DNA from: Peribacillus folii
GTDB lineage: Bacteria > Bacillota > Bacilli > Bacillales > DSM-1321
NCBI RefSeq assembly: GCF_030271255.1
Contig: NZ_JASJOM010000002.1
Span: 124,001-188,000 of the forward strand
DNA length: 64,000 nucleotides
Reading direction: 5' to 3'
Below the pieces are notes generated by a model that was not told where the DNA came from, ran no database searches, and saw only the letters and a program-made list of their open reading frames with translations. This document shows, piece by piece, positions 36,194 through 45,961 of this stretch. Position 1 is the first letter of the stretch; each line of letters begins with the position of its first letter. Made by a program: the position numbers and the translations under genes.

Positions 36194-37120
36194 TTATTGT
36201 CTTGCTTTTGCTTCCAAAGCCTTCAGCTGATCGATCACCACATCCCTATCAAGCTTTTCCCCGATGATGACGATGTTCAATGGCATTTTCATCATTTCAT
36301 TTATATACATCGGCATTCCGTAGGAGTATTGGAATAAGTGGGGGTATTGTGAATGGGTAAAGGAAATGTATCCTTTCATGCGATAGACCGTTTCCGGAAG
36401 GGACCTAAGCCAATCTTCGAAATCCGTCTGTTTCACGGAGCCTTCAAAAGTATGGACGACAGCCGATAAATGCAAATGTTCCTGGACATCAAGCTTTTTA
36501 TGGCCACCACTACGTTTTCTTTGCATCTGCTGTAACGACTTCAAGGAAACGGCAGCATATTCGGTCAATAAACAGACCGCACCCATATTCAAGGCTTGTA
36601 TCGAATAAATCAGCTGCGCCGCCTCCATCTCACTCACCAGGTCCGCTTTATTCAGCAAAATGAAATCGGCATGATGGATTTGCTCTGCAAGCAACTGGCG
36701 CAGCTGCGGCGACAACTCCTCCCTATCGCGCCACCTCAATAAATCGACAACCGTAATAATTCCTTTATACTCAAGCCTTTTAGCGAAAAGGGGTGACATG
36801 ATGCCATCCAGAACTTCTACCGGATGCGCAGCACCAGTCGTTTCAATATAAACGGCATCCAAATCGTTTTCTGTGAGCAGCTCATGAAGCTGGACCTCCA
36901 GCTTATCCTGAATGGTGCAGCAGATACACCCATCAAACAGCTCCTTCAAAGGCACATCATCACCAATGAGGCCGCTGTCGACCGAGATGCTGCCGAGCTC
37001 ATTTAAAAGCACGGCCACTTTCCTGCCCGCTTCACTTTCCTGTTTTAATATATTTCGCAGAAGCGTCGTTTTCCCGCTGCCGAGAAATCCGCCTAATATG
37101 TATACTTCAGTTGTTTTCAT
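36194..37120 (-). CDS. CobW/COG0523-family GTPase, putative metal chaperone
   Basis: A G3E-type GTPase of 308 residues: Walker A GGFLGSGKTT (10-19), the metal-binding GCICCT (CxCC, near residue 65), Walker B/ETTGAAHP, NKADLV for guanine, and a C-terminal domain with YRMKGYISF. Relatives (YciC/ZagA, CobW, nitrile hydratase activator) hand zinc or other metals to client proteins. I found no convincing Zur box in the short upstream gap. Its neighbour is acireductone dioxygenase, a metal enzyme, but there is no evidence that the two cooperate. Confidence 0.9.
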   Translation of the reverse strand: MKTTEVYILGGFLGSGKTTLLRNILKQESEAGRKVAVLLNELGSISVDSGLIGDDVPLKELFDGCICCTIQDKLEVQLHELLTENDLDAVYIETTGAAHPVEVLDGIMSPLFAKRLEYKGIITVVDLLRWRDREELSPQLRQLLAEQIHHADFILLNKADLVSEMEAAQLIYSIQALNMGAVCLLTEYAAVSLKSLQQMQRKRSGGHKKLDVQEHLHLSAVVHTFEGSVKQTDFEDWLRSLPETVYRMKGYISFTHSQYPHLFQYSYGMPMYINEMMKMPLNIVIIGEKLDRDVVIDQLKALEAKARQ

Positions 37121-37204
37121 TCAAATCTGCTCCCATGATCCGATTATATTTGCTTCCGTTAAATTTTATCATACTTATCCTGTATAAGCACTTGCGGAAC
37201 CAAC

Positions 37205-37233
37205 TAAAAAAACCAGCCCGTAAGCTGGTTTTC
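37205..37233 (-). terminator. Terminator after mtnD
   Basis: AAACCAGC / GCTGGTTT stem with a short loop followed by seven Ts on the minus strand. Confidence 0.88.
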
Positions 37234-37243
37234 CAATCATTGC

Positions 37244-37777
37244 TCATGCTTGAACTTCGTCTTTATCGTAAATTGGCACCCATCCTGCCTTTGTTACGAA
37301 AATACGGACAGCAACAGTTTTCCTATCTTCTGCCAAGGTGAAATAATGTCTTGTTGATTCTGGTACGCTAATCAGGTCTCCTGGTTTAAGACGTACATCA
37401 AACCACCGATCATCCGTTCCTTCAATGGCAAAGATACTCGTTCCGCCGGCAATGAAACGGACTTCATCATCTTCATGGTGATGTTCGTGCTTGAAGTTTT
37501 CAAGCAATTGATCCAAGTTCGGGGTTGTATCGGATAAGGTGATGATATCATGGGCTTTGTACCCTCTTCTTTCGGAAATCTCCGTTATTTCCGTTTGGAA
37601 CGCTGATAGGATTTCTTCCTTATCAGCATCCGTTAATTCGTATTTTTCTACTAGGTGTGACGGTAATTTCGAAATATCCCACTGCTCATAAATCACCCCT
37701 TGTGTTTCCAAAAAGGCTTTTACCTGTTCACCGTTTTCAATAACTTCATTCGTTTCATGCAATCTAATTGTCGCCAT
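37244..37777 (-). CDS. mtnD: Acireductone dioxygenase
   Basis: Last enzyme branch of the methionine salvage pathway: oxidises acireductone to 2-keto-4-methylthiobutyrate and formate with Fe(II) (or to a CO-releasing product with Ni). A cupin of 177 residues with the metal motif HEHHHEDDEVRF (His residues and Glu) and the distal His in STRHYFTL. Preceded by GAGGAGG. Terminal gene of the mtnWXBD operon; a good terminator follows. Confidence 0.96.
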   Translation of the reverse strand: MATIRLHETNEVIENGEQVKAFLETQGVIYEQWDISKLPSHLVEKYELTDADKEEILSAFQTEITEISERRGYKAHDIITLSDTTPNLDQLLENFKHEHHHEDDEVRFIAGGTSIFAIEGTDDRWFDVRLKPGDLISVPESTRHYFTLAEDRKTVAVRIFVTKAGWVPIYDKDEVQA

Positions 37778-37801
37778 CCTTCATTCCTCCTCGATTGAGT
37801 G

Positions 37802-38431
37802 TTATGTTAAAGAAGCAGTAAGTGTCCGTTGAGAATTTAGCAGCAGTTGATATTGAAATAAAAATTCGCAGGCTTCCAGTATCTTTTTTGCTTCGAGGCC
37901 GCTTTTGCCCCAAACCGTGATACCATGATTGCGGATGAGCACGGCACCGCAATCGTCTTGGACATGCAGGTTGAACTTTTCGGCTAACAACGGAATGTCC
38001 GCATAGTTATAGATGATTGGAATCCTGAATTCCGAATCTTCATCCCATCTTCCTGTAGCTTTAATGATTTCATGATTCCGAAAAGTTACGGAACCTTCAT
38101 CCCCATACAATTCGGAGACTACATTATTTTCCACTGTGTGGACATGGAGTACACAATTCGCTTTGGTTTTTTCGTAAATGGCGGTATGGAGTAAAGTTTC
38201 GGCCGAGGGCCTTAGCTCCGTCTCCTCGACGGGGTTTCCTTTCAGATCCACCAAGATAAAGTCCGAATCCGATTGCTTTCGCTTATCCTTACCGCTGGCT
38301 GTAATATAAAAGCTTCGGCTATCGTGCTCGCGGATGGAAAGGTTTCCGCTTGTTCCCATGAACCAATCCCGTTCCGCCAGTTCTGCTTTAATTTCCGCCA
38401 GCTCCAGCCACTCCTTCGTACCGTTGTTCAT
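37802..38431 (-). CDS. mtnB: Methylthioribulose-1-phosphate dehydratase
   Basis: Class II aldolase-fold, zinc-dependent dehydratase acting on 5-methylthioribulose-1-phosphate. In 209 residues: GTSGNLSIR near residue 25, [10 protein letters not shown] (zinc His pair), and [13 protein letters not shown] (third His). Start ATG follows GAGGAGGT and overlaps the end of mtnX by four bases. Confidence 0.95.
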   Translation of the reverse strand: MNNGTKEWLELAEIKAELAERDWFMGTSGNLSIREHDSRSFYITASGKDKRKQSDSDFILVDLKGNPVEETELRPSAETLLHTAIYEKTKANCVLHVHTVENNVVSELYGDEGSVTFRNHEIIKATGRWDEDSEFRIPIIYNYADIPLLAEKFNLHVQDDCGAVLIRNHGITVWGKSGLEAKKILEACEFLFQYQLLLNSQRTLTASLT

Positions 38432-39087
38432 GCTCTTACCTCCTCACGCTGCTTTAAAATGTCCAATACATCATAAAACGTTTCAAAACCCTGATGCGGC
38501 AATCCTTCATTTACGCATTTCTCAAGCAATATATCACGGGCTATGACAAGATCCGCCTGTTTAGCCGCTTCAAAATCAGTCACGGAATCACCAATTACAT
38601 AAATATAGTCATCCTCACCTGCCATTTGCCTCATAATCGTAGGCTTACAGCAGCCGCACTCTTTATCACATTGGTCATCACAAGCATGCGGCCACTCAAT
38701 ATAAATCTTTTTCTTATCAAAGTGGGCATTATTACAAAGAACCGCGTCAGTGGGCAATATGTCCTCTAATAGCGGGGCAATGAAAAAATCCATGCCCCCG
38801 CTTACGATGTATAAAGGAATCCCGGCATGTTCCGTATACTTTACGAAATCACGGAACCCCTGCCGAACGTTCGCTGTCTCCTTCACAAATTGGATGATAT
38901 CGGCCTTCAGGCCACTATCAAGCAGGGAAAACATTTTCCCCACCCCAGAAGATATGCTGATTTTTTGCTGAAGAACGTCATCCTTCAACTTTTCCCATTC
39001 CGGGGGAGCGAATTTTTTCATGATGGAAATGATATTATCTGTGTTGGTTATCGTTCCGTCAAAATCACAAAAGATGATCGGTTTCAT
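38428..39087 (-). CDS. mtnX: 2-hydroxy-3-keto-5-methylthiopentenyl-1-phosphate phosphatase
   Basis: HAD-family phosphatase that makes acireductone. Motif [10 protein letters not shown] (residues 5-13), motif II around IVSGGMDFF, motif III/IV around [12 protein letters not shown]. The C-terminal part contains a Cys-rich insert ([14 protein letters not shown]) typical of Bacillus MtnX. Together with MtnW it replaces the single fused enolase-phosphatase MtnC of other bacteria. Confidence 0.95.
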   Translation of the reverse strand: MKPIIFCDFDGTITNTDNIISIMKKFAPPEWEKLKDDVLQQKISISSGVGKMFSLLDSGLKADIIQFVKETANVRQGFRDFVKYTEHAGIPLYIVSGGMDFFIAPLLEDILPTDAVLCNNAHFDKKKIYIEWPHACDDQCDKECGCCKPTIMRQMAGEDDYIYVIGDSVTDFEAAKQADLVIARDILLEKCVNEGLPHQGFETFYDVLDILKQREEVRA

Positions 39088-39093
39088 GATCCT

Positions 39094-40326
39094 TTACAGT
39101 CCTCCCCACAGAACAAGCGCTTTTTTTAGTGCTTCTTCATTTGCCGCAGCCTCAGATAGGCCTTTTCCTTCAAGGACGGCTTCCACAGCAGAGCGAAACG
39201 CCTCGGCCCCGCCCTTTGCTCCGTCAGGGTGTCCGTGGATCCCCCCTCCTGCATTGATGACACTATCCAGTCCGAAATCCTTGATCAAGTCGGGTACCAT
39301 CCCTGGGTGAATGCCGGCTGAAGGAACAGGAAATGCTTGTTTCCATGAAGGTTCATCTACCGTCAATGCACTGGCAATCGCCAATGCTTCCTCTTTTTCT
39401 AGGGCGACATTTCCATAAGGGGATGGGAATAGTGATAAATCCGCACCTGCTAACCTGACTAACTTACCAAGCAATAAAGGGTAGCCCATTCCATAATAAG
39501 AGGAAGATCCCAAGGCGCCGCTGAAGGCTGGATGGGCCATGATCGGCAGCCTGATATGATCATGTTCATTCAGGGCTTGCAATACATCCAAGCCATATGT
39601 ATGAACGTTGAACAATAATGCGTCAGCACCCGCTTCGGCCGCTTGCTCTGCCTTATTCAATAAGTCGAACGTTTTCCCTGATAGATTGACGGCATATAAT
39701 GTCCGGTGGCCAGTTTGTTCATAGACATCCGTCAATATTTTTTTGCCGGTTTTGATTCTTTCGATAAATGGTGTCTGAGCCTGATCAAAGAGGATTTCAT
39801 CATCTTTGACAAGGTCGACACCTCCCAAGGCCTGCTGCTTCAGCTGCTCATTATGGAACGTGATATCCCGGCCCAATACCCCTTTAAAAATGCTCATGAC
39901 AAGAGGACGGTCATAGACTTCAATTTCCTCCCTTATGCCTTCAATGCCGAATCTGGGACCTGGGAAAGCCTTCTGGATATCTCCGACAAAATCAAGGTCG
40001 ATCAATTTAATGGCGCCGTCCAAGGAAAGTTTCCCGAAGACCGTTGTCAAAATGGCTGGCAAATCATCCGAGAAATTCCCGGCCGGATAAGCAATTTTTA
40101 TGACCGCACGATACACCTTCCGATCAAAATAACGGTTTGCCTTCTCTTCCTCAGCAAGCGGTGATACCGAAACGACGCGCCCCTTATGTTTTTCCAACTG
40201 CTTTTGAACCAACTGCGGCAGGTCCGTCCATGTCCCGACAGTCAGGCCCAAGGCAATGCCTTCTGCTTTTTTCTCATGATTCCCTTGAAAATCATGCAAT
40301 AAATAAGTAGCGATTATCTCGCTCAT
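39094..40326 (-). CDS. mtnW: 2,3-diketo-5-methylthiopentyl-1-phosphate enolase (RuBisCO-like)
   Basis: A RuBisCO-like protein that enolises the diketo phosphate; it does not fix CO2. The 410-residue protein keeps the RuBisCO large-chain fold ([19 protein letters not shown]) but has MtnW-type active-site stretches ([12 protein letters not shown] and [16 protein letters not shown], the phosphate-binding loop). The ATG at 40326 follows CAGAGGAGTG; an in-frame extension of 16 codons is leader. First gene of mtnWXBD, directly after a SAM-I riboswitch; its last codons hold the ribosome binding site of mtnX. Confidence 0.95.
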   Translation of the reverse strand: MSEIIATYLLHDFQGNHEKKAEGIALGLTVGTWTDLPQLVQKQLEKHKGRVVSVSPLAEEEKANRYFDRKVYRAVIKIAYPAGNFSDDLPAILTTVFGKLSLDGAIKLIDLDFVGDIQKAFPGPRFGIEGIREEIEVYDRPLVMSIFKGVLGRDITFHNEQLKQQALGGVDLVKDDEILFDQAQTPFIERIKTGKKILTDVYEQTGHRTLYAVNLSGKTFDLLNKAEQAAEAGADALLFNVHTYGLDVLQALNEHDHIRLPIMAHPAFSGALGSSSYYGMGYPLLLGKLVRLAGADLSLFPSPYGNVALEKEEALAIASALTVDEPSWKQAFPVPSAGIHPGMVPDLIKDFGLDSVINAGGGIHGHPDGAKGGAEAFRSAVEAVLEGKGLSEAAANEEALKKALVLWGGL

Positions 40327-40388
40327 TTGATCACTCCTCTGGCACGTTAGTAAACTCACGAAGTCATAAATCATAACCTTCTTGGAAT

Positions 40389-40582
40389 AACAAAAGCCCC
40401 TTCATGACGAAGAGGCTTTAAAAAGCCATCTTCTTATCTCCCAGCCAATCGCTGCAAGAATTAGCACCGTGCCTTGTGGACTGCAAATAAAGTCCGGCGG
40501 AGGTTTCCGCCCCATCTTACAATGGAATTACGGTCGGTTGCTGGGTTTCATCGGGCTAGTCCCTCCACCTGCTCAAAATAAG
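40389..40582 (-). promoter_or_regulatory. SAM-I riboswitch controlling mtnWXBD
   Basis: Minus strand: AGCAGGTGGAGGGACTAGCC, GATGAAACCCAGCAACCG, GCACGGTGCTAATTCTTGC and closing P1 GAGATAAG (40440-40433) opposite CTTATTTTGAGC (40582-40571). A terminator AAGCCTCT / GGGGCTT (about 40392-40419) follows. Upstream is a promoter with TTGACA at 40665-40660. It should reduce mtnWXBD transcription at high SAM. Confidence 0.95.
40392..40419 (-). terminator. Riboswitch terminator before mtnW
   Basis: AAAGCCTCTTC / GAAGGGGCTTT (with G-T pair) then TTT on the minus strand; the off-state hairpin of the riboswitch. Confidence 0.85.
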
Positions 40583-40636
40583 AAAACGCTGATATATAGG
40601 TACGTACAGTATCGAAAGATTAAGAATTTAGTTTGT

Positions 40637-40665
40637 ATTCTGACAGGTAATCCATACTTTGTCAA
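40637..40665 (-). promoter_or_regulatory. Promoter of mtnWXBD
   Basis: Consensus TTGACA (40665-40660) and CAGAAT (40642-40637), 17 bases apart, just after the mtnE stop codon and 55 bases ahead of the riboswitch. Confidence 0.5.
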
Positions 40666-40695
40666 TAAGTTTTTGGTTATTTAACAAAGCTAAAG

Positions 40696-41868
40696 TCAAA
40701 ACAGATTTAACCTGCCAATCCGCTCGACAGCCTCCCCGAGTCTCTCTTCGGTGGTCAGGAGCCCGACCCTGACATAGCCTTCACCATATTCACCGAAACC
40801 ATTCCCTGCAGCTACGGCTACGTGAGCGTGTGTTAATAAATGGTCGGCAAAACTTTCGGAAGTGAATCCCGCCGGTATTTTAAGCCAGGCAAAAAACGAC
40901 GCGTCAGGGGCCTTAACCTCCCAGCCGAGTGCACGCAAACCCTTAATGAAAACATTTCTGCGGTCCTCGTACATTTTCACCAATTCCGACACACACTCTT
41001 GCGGCTCAAGCAAAGCCGTCGCCGCAGCCTCCTGTATCGCCGGGAAAAGGCTCACATACAGATGGTCCTGCAAAAGTTCAAGAGCTTCAATGACACTTTC
41101 ATTGCCAACCGCAAATCCGACTCTCCAACCTGCCATATTGTAGGTTTTCGAGAGTGTATAGATTTCAATCCCAACATCTTTTGCTCCCTCTGCCTGGAGA
41201 AAGCTAACCGGTTTTTTGCCATCGAAGCCTATAGCCCCATAAGCAAAATCATGAACTACACAAATTGAATGTTCTTTGGCATATGATACGGTTTCATGGA
41301 AGAATTCTTCAGATGCTGATGCACCGGTAGGATTATTCGGATAGTTCAAGAACATCATCTTTGCTTTGTCAAGCACATCTTTATGTATGTTTTCGTAATC
41401 CGGAAGGAAAGCATTTTCTTCCTTTAACGGCATCCGTTCGATTTCCGCTTTGGCCAAAACGACACCGGAAAGGTAATCCGGGTAACCCGGATCTGGCACG
41501 AGGATCGTATCTCCTGGGTTCAATAAACACTGGGGCAATTCGACAAGTCCTGCCTTACCGCCAAATAGAATGGCTATTTCACTATTTGGATCGAGTTTGA
41601 CACCGTATTCCCGTTCATAAAAGGCAGCGGCGGCATCTTTTAAATATTGATGTCCCCTGAACGGCGAATATTTATGGTTGATCGTCTTATCAGCAGCAGC
41701 CTGTAAACTTTTCACGATATGTGCAGGCGTAGGCTGATCTGGGTTTCCTTGGCCCAAATTAATGACATCATGTCCTTGCGCAGTAATGGCATTGACCTTT
41801 GCGACCAATGATGCGAAAAACTGCTTGGGAAGTTGCTGAAGCTGTTTTGATTTTTCGAATTGCAACAT
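40696..41868 (-). CDS. mtnE: Aminotransferase of methionine salvage
   Basis: Class I/II PLP aminotransferase that turns 2-keto-4-methylthiobutyrate into methionine. In 390 residues: FGGKAGLVELPQ, FLNYPNNPTGA, the PLP lysine in TLSKTYNMAGWRVGF, and the C-terminal VRVGLLTTEERL arginine. Its identity as MtnE rests on context: it lies between mtnWXBD and mtnKA, as ykrV does in B. subtilis. It has no riboswitch of its own; the SAM-I element lies after it, so it may be expressed independently of SAM and can read through into mtnW. Confidence 0.92.
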   Translation of the reverse strand: MLQFEKSKQLQQLPKQFFASLVAKVNAITAQGHDVINLGQGNPDQPTPAHIVKSLQAAADKTINHKYSPFRGHQYLKDAAAAFYEREYGVKLDPNSEIAILFGGKAGLVELPQCLLNPGDTILVPDPGYPDYLSGVVLAKAEIERMPLKEENAFLPDYENIHKDVLDKAKMMFLNYPNNPTGASASEEFFHETVSYAKEHSICVVHDFAYGAIGFDGKKPVSFLQAEGAKDVGIEIYTLSKTYNMAGWRVGFAVGNESVIEALELLQDHLYVSLFPAIQEAAATALLEPQECVSELVKMYEDRRNVFIKGLRALGWEVKAPDASFFAWLKIPAGFTSESFADHLLTHAHVAVAAGNGFGEYGEGYVRVGLLTTEERLGEAVERIGRLNLF

Positions 41869-42039
41869 TTATTCACCTTCTCTGAAATTTCTTGAAATTC
41901 TAGTCACATATGATATATGTTAATCATAATCTTGTAAAGTATTTTTACTTATTGAGGGAACAGCTAGGATCACATCTCGGACCTCACAGCAAAATAACAG
42001 CATTCGAGGGTCAACGCCCTGCTTATTATTAATTTGCCA

Positions 42040-42069
42040 TTGACAAACTATTTAAAAGATTGATATTAT
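42040..42069 (+). promoter_or_regulatory. Promoter of mtnKA
   Basis: Consensus TTGACA (42040-42045) and TATTAT (42064-42069) with an 18-base spacer, about 36 bases before the riboswitch P1. Confidence 0.75.
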
Positions 42070-42105
42070 TTTCCTCGAAGATCAAAATATCTGAAAACCT
42101 ATACA

Positions 42106-42306
42106 CTCTTATCAAGAGCAGGCTGAGGGATGAAGGCCCTATGAAGCCCAGCAACCGACTGTAATACCATTGTGAAATGGGGCGGACGAACCGCCGGATT
42201 GCAAAATCCGCAGAGCACGGTGCCAATTCCACCAGAAATCATTTCTGGAAGATGAGAGGTCCGAAGCTAATACTTCTGCCTCTTTCTATTGAAAGAGGCT
42301 TTTTTA
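42106..42306 (+). promoter_or_regulatory. SAM-I riboswitch controlling mtnKA
   Basis: Plus strand: P1 CTCTTATC (42106-42113) pairs with GATGAGAG (42251-42258); conserved core AGAGCAGGCTGAGGGATGAA, GGCCCTATGAAGCCCAGCAA, GCACGGTGCCAATTCC. Terminator GCCTCTTTC / GAAAGAGGC + TTTTTT at 42278-42306. P3 carries an extra GC-rich arm (GGCGG / CCGCC). Mirror image of the mtnW riboswitch on the other strand. Confidence 0.96.
42278..42306 (+). terminator. Riboswitch terminator before mtnK
   Basis: GCCTCTTTC / GAAAGAGGC stem with loop TATT followed by six Ts. Confidence 0.9.
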
Positions 42307-42339
42307 TTCTTATTTTTTCAATGTGGAGGGGGAAAAGGA

Positions 42340-43542
42340 ATGACTCAAAACCATTCGAATTTTAAAAGATTGACTACGGCAACGGCCATTACCCTTGCAA
42401 AAAAATTAGGGCTAGTTGACACGGATGCCAACTTAAACTGTAAAGAAATCGGCGATGGAAACTTGAATTATGTGTTTCATATTACAGACACGGCCACTAA
42501 TGAAGGGATAATCATCAAGCAAGCGGTCCCTTATGCCAAAGTGCTTGGGGAAAGCTGGCCGCTGACGTTGAAAAGGGCTTCCATTGAAGCGAATGCCCTT
42601 ATCCATTTCCGGAGCTACTGCCCCGAATTCGTGCCGCGAGTCTATTATTCAGATGAACAGCTAGCCATCACGGTCATGGAAGATCTGTCGCACTTGAAAA
42701 TCGTAAGAAGCGGGTTGATTGCTGGCGATTCGTTCCCATTGCTTTCACAACACATTGGGGAGTATGTTGCCAAGACTTCATTTTACACTTCCGATTATCA
42801 TTTGGAGCCCTCTGCAAAAAAAGAAGTGGCTAGGCACTTCACGAACCCGGAACTATGCAAAATCACGGAAGTCTTTGTTTTTACAGATCCTTTTTTCGAG
42901 GAGCTGCCGGGGGATTTCGAGGTGGAATTGACGGATGCCGCCAAAATGATTTGGGATGATCAAGAAGTGATACTGGAAGTGGCTAAATTAAAGCAAAGCT
43001 TTGAAACCGAGCAGGAAGCCTTGATTCATGGAGATTTACATACAGGAAGTATTTTTGCAAGCGCAACGGAAACGAAAGTCATCGATCCGGAATTCGCTTT
43101 TTATGGACCAGTCGGTTTTGACCTTGGACAATACACCGCCAATCTCCTCTTTCAGGCGGTCACTCGCCATGGTGCGGGCAAAGAAGAGATTTTTACCCAT
43201 CTAGATGTATTCTGGCGCTCTTTTGAAAAAACATATACAGAACTTTGGAGCTCGCAAAATAAAAGTCCGTTCCGCCATGTGACCGGATACCTTCCCTATC
43301 TACTGACCAAATTCAGAAGGGATGCATTCGGTTTTGCCGGCTGTGAACTGATACGGAGGACGATCGGCCTCTCCCATGTCGCTGATTTGAATGTTATGGA
43401 AGACAGAGAAACGAAAATCGCGGCCAAAACGGCCACATTGAAGCTCGGTGCTTTATTAATAAAAAAACGGGAAGAATTGGATATTCCAGCTGTCATCGAA
43501 TTGGTGAAGCAACAATCGCTGGGTTCTTATTCTACCCTTTAA
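42340..43542 (+). CDS. mtnK: S-methyl-5-thioribose kinase
   Basis: Phosphorylates methylthioribose, the first committed step of the salvage pathway. The 400-residue protein has a protein-kinase-like fold: [11 protein letters not shown] (nucleotide loop), VMEDLS (hinge), the catalytic [10 protein letters not shown] (kinase-type HGD motif, around 231), and DPEFAFYGP (metal-binding DxE). The ATG at 42340 follows GGAGGGGG and AAAGGA. First gene of mtnKA behind a SAM-I riboswitch. Confidence 0.96.
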   Translation: MTQNHSNFKRLTTATAITLAKKLGLVDTDANLNCKEIGDGNLNYVFHITDTATNEGIIIKQAVPYAKVLGESWPLTLKRASIEANALIHFRSYCPEFVPRVYYSDEQLAITVMEDLSHLKIVRSGLIAGDSFPLLSQHIGEYVAKTSFYTSDYHLEPSAKKEVARHFTNPELCKITEVFVFTDPFFEELPGDFEVELTDAAKMIWDDQEVILEVAKLKQSFETEQEALIHGDLHTGSIFASATETKVIDPEFAFYGPVGFDLGQYTANLLFQAVTRHGAGKEEIFTHLDVFWRSFEKTYTELWSSQNKSPFRHVTGYLPYLLTKFRRDAFGFAGCELIRRTIGLSHVADLNVMEDRETKIAAKTATLKLGALLIKKREELDIPAVIELVKQQSLGSYSTL

Positions 43543-43556
43543 AAGGAGACCTGCAC

Positions 43557-44603
43557 GTGACGACAATAGCACCCTTGCCGCATTCGGTACAATGGGAAGA
43601 TACCCATATCACATTATTGAATCAACAAGCCCTTCCTGCCATCACTGAATTCATTAAGCTTCATTCAGTTGAAGATGTTTATGACAGCATCCTGACATTG
43701 AAAGTACGCGGTGCGCCAGCGATCGGGCTGACTGCAGCATTCGGGGTGGCACTTGGTGCCAAGCAGGAAGCTGCAACGGAGTTAGCGGAATTCAAAAAAA
43801 ATGTAGCGAAGCACATCGAGAGGCTCGCCTCTTCAAGGCCTACTGCCGTCAATCTATTTTGGGCATTAAAAAGGATGACGAACATTTTGCAGGAGGCCCA
43901 GAGCATTTCTGCTGCCAAGGAAGCACTTATTTTGGAGGCAAAGGCCATCTTTGCTGAAGATGAAGAAATGTGCAGGAAAATCGGAGAGCATGCTTTGTCG
44001 CTATTCTCCCCAGGAGCTTCAGTCCTGACCCATTGCAACGCCGGTGGAATTGCCACTGCCCGTTATGGCACGGCACTGGCTCCTTTTCACCTGGCCAAAG
44101 AACGTAACTTCCCGATAAAAGTCTACGCCTGTGAAACGAGGCCGGTTCTGCAGGGTGCGCGATTGACAGCATGGGAGCTGATGCAGGCAGGTGTTGACGT
44201 CACCCTAATCACCGATAATATGGCTGCGCATACGATCCACCAAAAGCAAATCGACGCCATCATAGTCGGTGCCGACCGGATTGCGGCAAATGGAGATACA
44301 GCCAATAAAATCGGTACGTTTGGTTTGGCCATCTTAGCCAAGCATTTTGGAATTCCTTTTTATGTGGCCGCTCCATCAAGCACCTTCGACCTTTCTCTTG
44401 AATCGGGAGCTTCCATTCCGATTGAAGAGCGAGATGGAGCTGAAATTACATACATTCAAGGAATCAGGGTCGCACCGGAAAACGTCAATACATTCAATCC
44501 TGCCTTCGATGTTACACCTAATCACCTCGTCACGGGCATCATCACCGAAGACGGGATCATTACACCGAATTTCGCCGATAACATCCCGGACTTTGTGAAG
44601 TGA
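43557..44603 (+). CDS. mtnA: Methylthioribose-1-phosphate isomerase
   Basis: Converts methylthioribose-1-phosphate to methylthioribulose-1-phosphate. The 348-residue protein is of the eIF2B-alpha-like family, with [14 protein letters not shown] (substrate loop), [10 protein letters not shown] (catalytic Cys) and [17 protein letters not shown] (catalytic Asp). Start is GTG at 43557, preceded by AAAAGGAG; 14 bases after mtnK. Terminator downstream. Confidence 0.96.
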   Translation: MTTIAPLPHSVQWEDTHITLLNQQALPAITEFIKLHSVEDVYDSILTLKVRGAPAIGLTAAFGVALGAKQEAATELAEFKKNVAKHIERLASSRPTAVNLFWALKRMTNILQEAQSISAAKEALILEAKAIFAEDEEMCRKIGEHALSLFSPGASVLTHCNAGGIATARYGTALAPFHLAKERNFPIKVYACETRPVLQGARLTAWELMQAGVDVTLITDNMAAHTIHQKQIDAIIVGADRIAANGDTANKIGTFGLAILAKHFGIPFYVAAPSSTFDLSLESGASIPIEERDGAEITYIQGIRVAPENVNTFNPAFDVTPNHLVTGIITEDGIITPNFADNIPDFVK

Positions 44604-44626
44604 CGTTTCTTCATTTGATTGATGAC

Positions 44627-44664
44627 AAACAACGAGCATGGATTTAAATCCATGCTCGTTGTTT
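44627..44664 (+). terminator. Terminator after mtnA
   Basis: AAACAACGAGCATGGA pairs with TCCATGCTCGTTGTTT, loop TTTAAA. The T-run after the stem is part of the stem itself. Confidence 0.8.
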
Positions 44665-44749
44665 AGATAGTTTTCATATTTATTCTTACGAGGTCATTTA
44701 TAAAATAATGTAACAAAAGTCTTTGTGCATCTACGAAGGAATTTCCAAA

Positions 44750-45637
44750 CTACTTTGAAAAAAACTCTTGAAGCGCCTGCTTATTTTTCTCATCGTCCAT
44801 TTCCAGCACAGCCCCTATCTCGGGATATTCTGCATCCTTAAAGCTTCCTTCGACAGGAATTCTCATCGTTTCGACGGTGTCGGGTGCGTGAAAGACGGCT
44901 TTTGGACCCATTTCCATTAGCGTTTTCACCCCAATATCAGTATCCAAATAGGATAGGCCCTGTTCAATCATGCCTGGAAGGGCTATCACCCCTTCAAAGG
45001 AAGAGATTTGATCGATGAAACCGCTCTTTAATTGCTGCAACACATCTTGCTGCCTATCCACCCTTCCAAAATCGCTTTCATCGTCATGCCTAAAACGGAC
45101 ATATTTCAATATTTCCTCACCATGTAAAACATTTTTGCCAATGCTTGCTTCGATACTCATGTCATCAATGATTTTCTGATCGACGTCCACCACCACCCCA
45201 TCTGGGGCCAGCAAGTCCACCATCTTCACGAATCCCTGAAAATCTATTACTGCTATATGATCGACTTTGACGCCAAAGCTCTCATCGATGGTTTTTTTGA
45301 GCAATTCCTTGCCGCCATAATAATATGCGGCATTTATTTTATTGTATTGAGGATGAATCCCTGGGATTTTAACATAACTGTCACGCATGATAGAAGCCAG
45401 CTTCACCTTTCCCTGTTCAGGAAAGTATCTTGCAAGCATGATTGCATCCGATCGTGATTTTTTCTCTCCCCTGGAATCAACGCCAATTAGCAAAAAGGTT
45501 TTTACGCTTTCGTCCATCTTTTCATTGGTTAAGTTTTTTTCCGACCCTGCATTTCCATTTTGTTTCGGTAAAGGGGCATGGGTGCATCCTGCCAGAATCA
45601 AGACCACTAGACAAATGTACAATACCTTCTCTTTCAT
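44750..45637 (-). CDS. LytR-CpsA-Psr (LCP) family protein predicted as a lipoprotein
   Basis: LCP proteins transfer wall teichoic acids or other glycopolymers from lipid carrier to peptidoglycan. The 295-residue protein has the LCP core: TFLLIGVDSRGEKKSRSDAI (shown in part), LASIMRDSYVKIPG, KINAAYYYGG, VRFRHDDESDFGRVDRQQ with the Arg and Asp residues that bind the pyrophosphate. Unlike usual LCPs, which have an N-terminal membrane helix, it has a signal with lipobox LAGC (Cys18), so it should be lipid-anchored. Monocistronic. Confidence 0.88.
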   Translation of the reverse strand: MKEKVLYICLVVLILAGCTHAPLPKQNGNAGSEKNLTNEKMDESVKTFLLIGVDSRGEKKSRSDAIMLARYFPEQGKVKLASIMRDSYVKIPGIHPQYNKINAAYYYGGKELLKKTIDESFGVKVDHIAVIDFQGFVKMVDLLAPDGVVVDVDQKIIDDMSIEASIGKNVLHGEEILKYVRFRHDDESDFGRVDRQQDVLQQLKSGFIDQISSFEGVIALPGMIEQGLSYLDTDIGVKTLMEMGPKAVFHAPDTVETMRIPVEGSFKDAEYPEIGAVLEMDDEKNKQALQEFFSK

Positions 45638-45860
45638 TACCTCACCTCATCGAAAAATTACTCCTATTTTTTACTTAAAATGGGATAATATGCATAGAAC
45701 GGCAAAAAAGCTGCAGGGTATATATGTTTATTATAAGAAAAGCAAGCCCGAATGAACGGATAAAAAGGTGTACGCAGGTTTCACCTACTGGCACTAAGCT
45801 CCTGCAATTCTCGAAACGGCCTAGTTACATTAGCACAAACGACGGGCAAATCCAAGACAT
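45638..45860. other. Gap between LCP and protease genes
   Basis: No gene; AT-rich with the minus-strand upstream region of the LCP gene. The terminator of the protease gene lies at its far end. Confidence 0.5.
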
Positions 45861-45899
45861 AAAAAAAAAGATGCCGCCTGAAATATTCAGACAGCATCT
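45861..45899 (-). terminator. Terminator after the ctp gene
   Basis: GATGCTGTCTGA pairs with TCAGGCGGCATC (with G-T pairs) and is followed by nine Ts on the minus strand. Confidence 0.85.
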
Positions 45900-45961
45900 C
45901 TTTCAAGTTGCCTTTTTTTAAATGACCTATTAGGGACATTTTACTGAAAAGCTTTTGCCGT

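Noticed and set aside
37121..37205. Zur-type operator before the CobW GTPase
   Set aside because: No palindromic Zur-like box is visible in the short gap.
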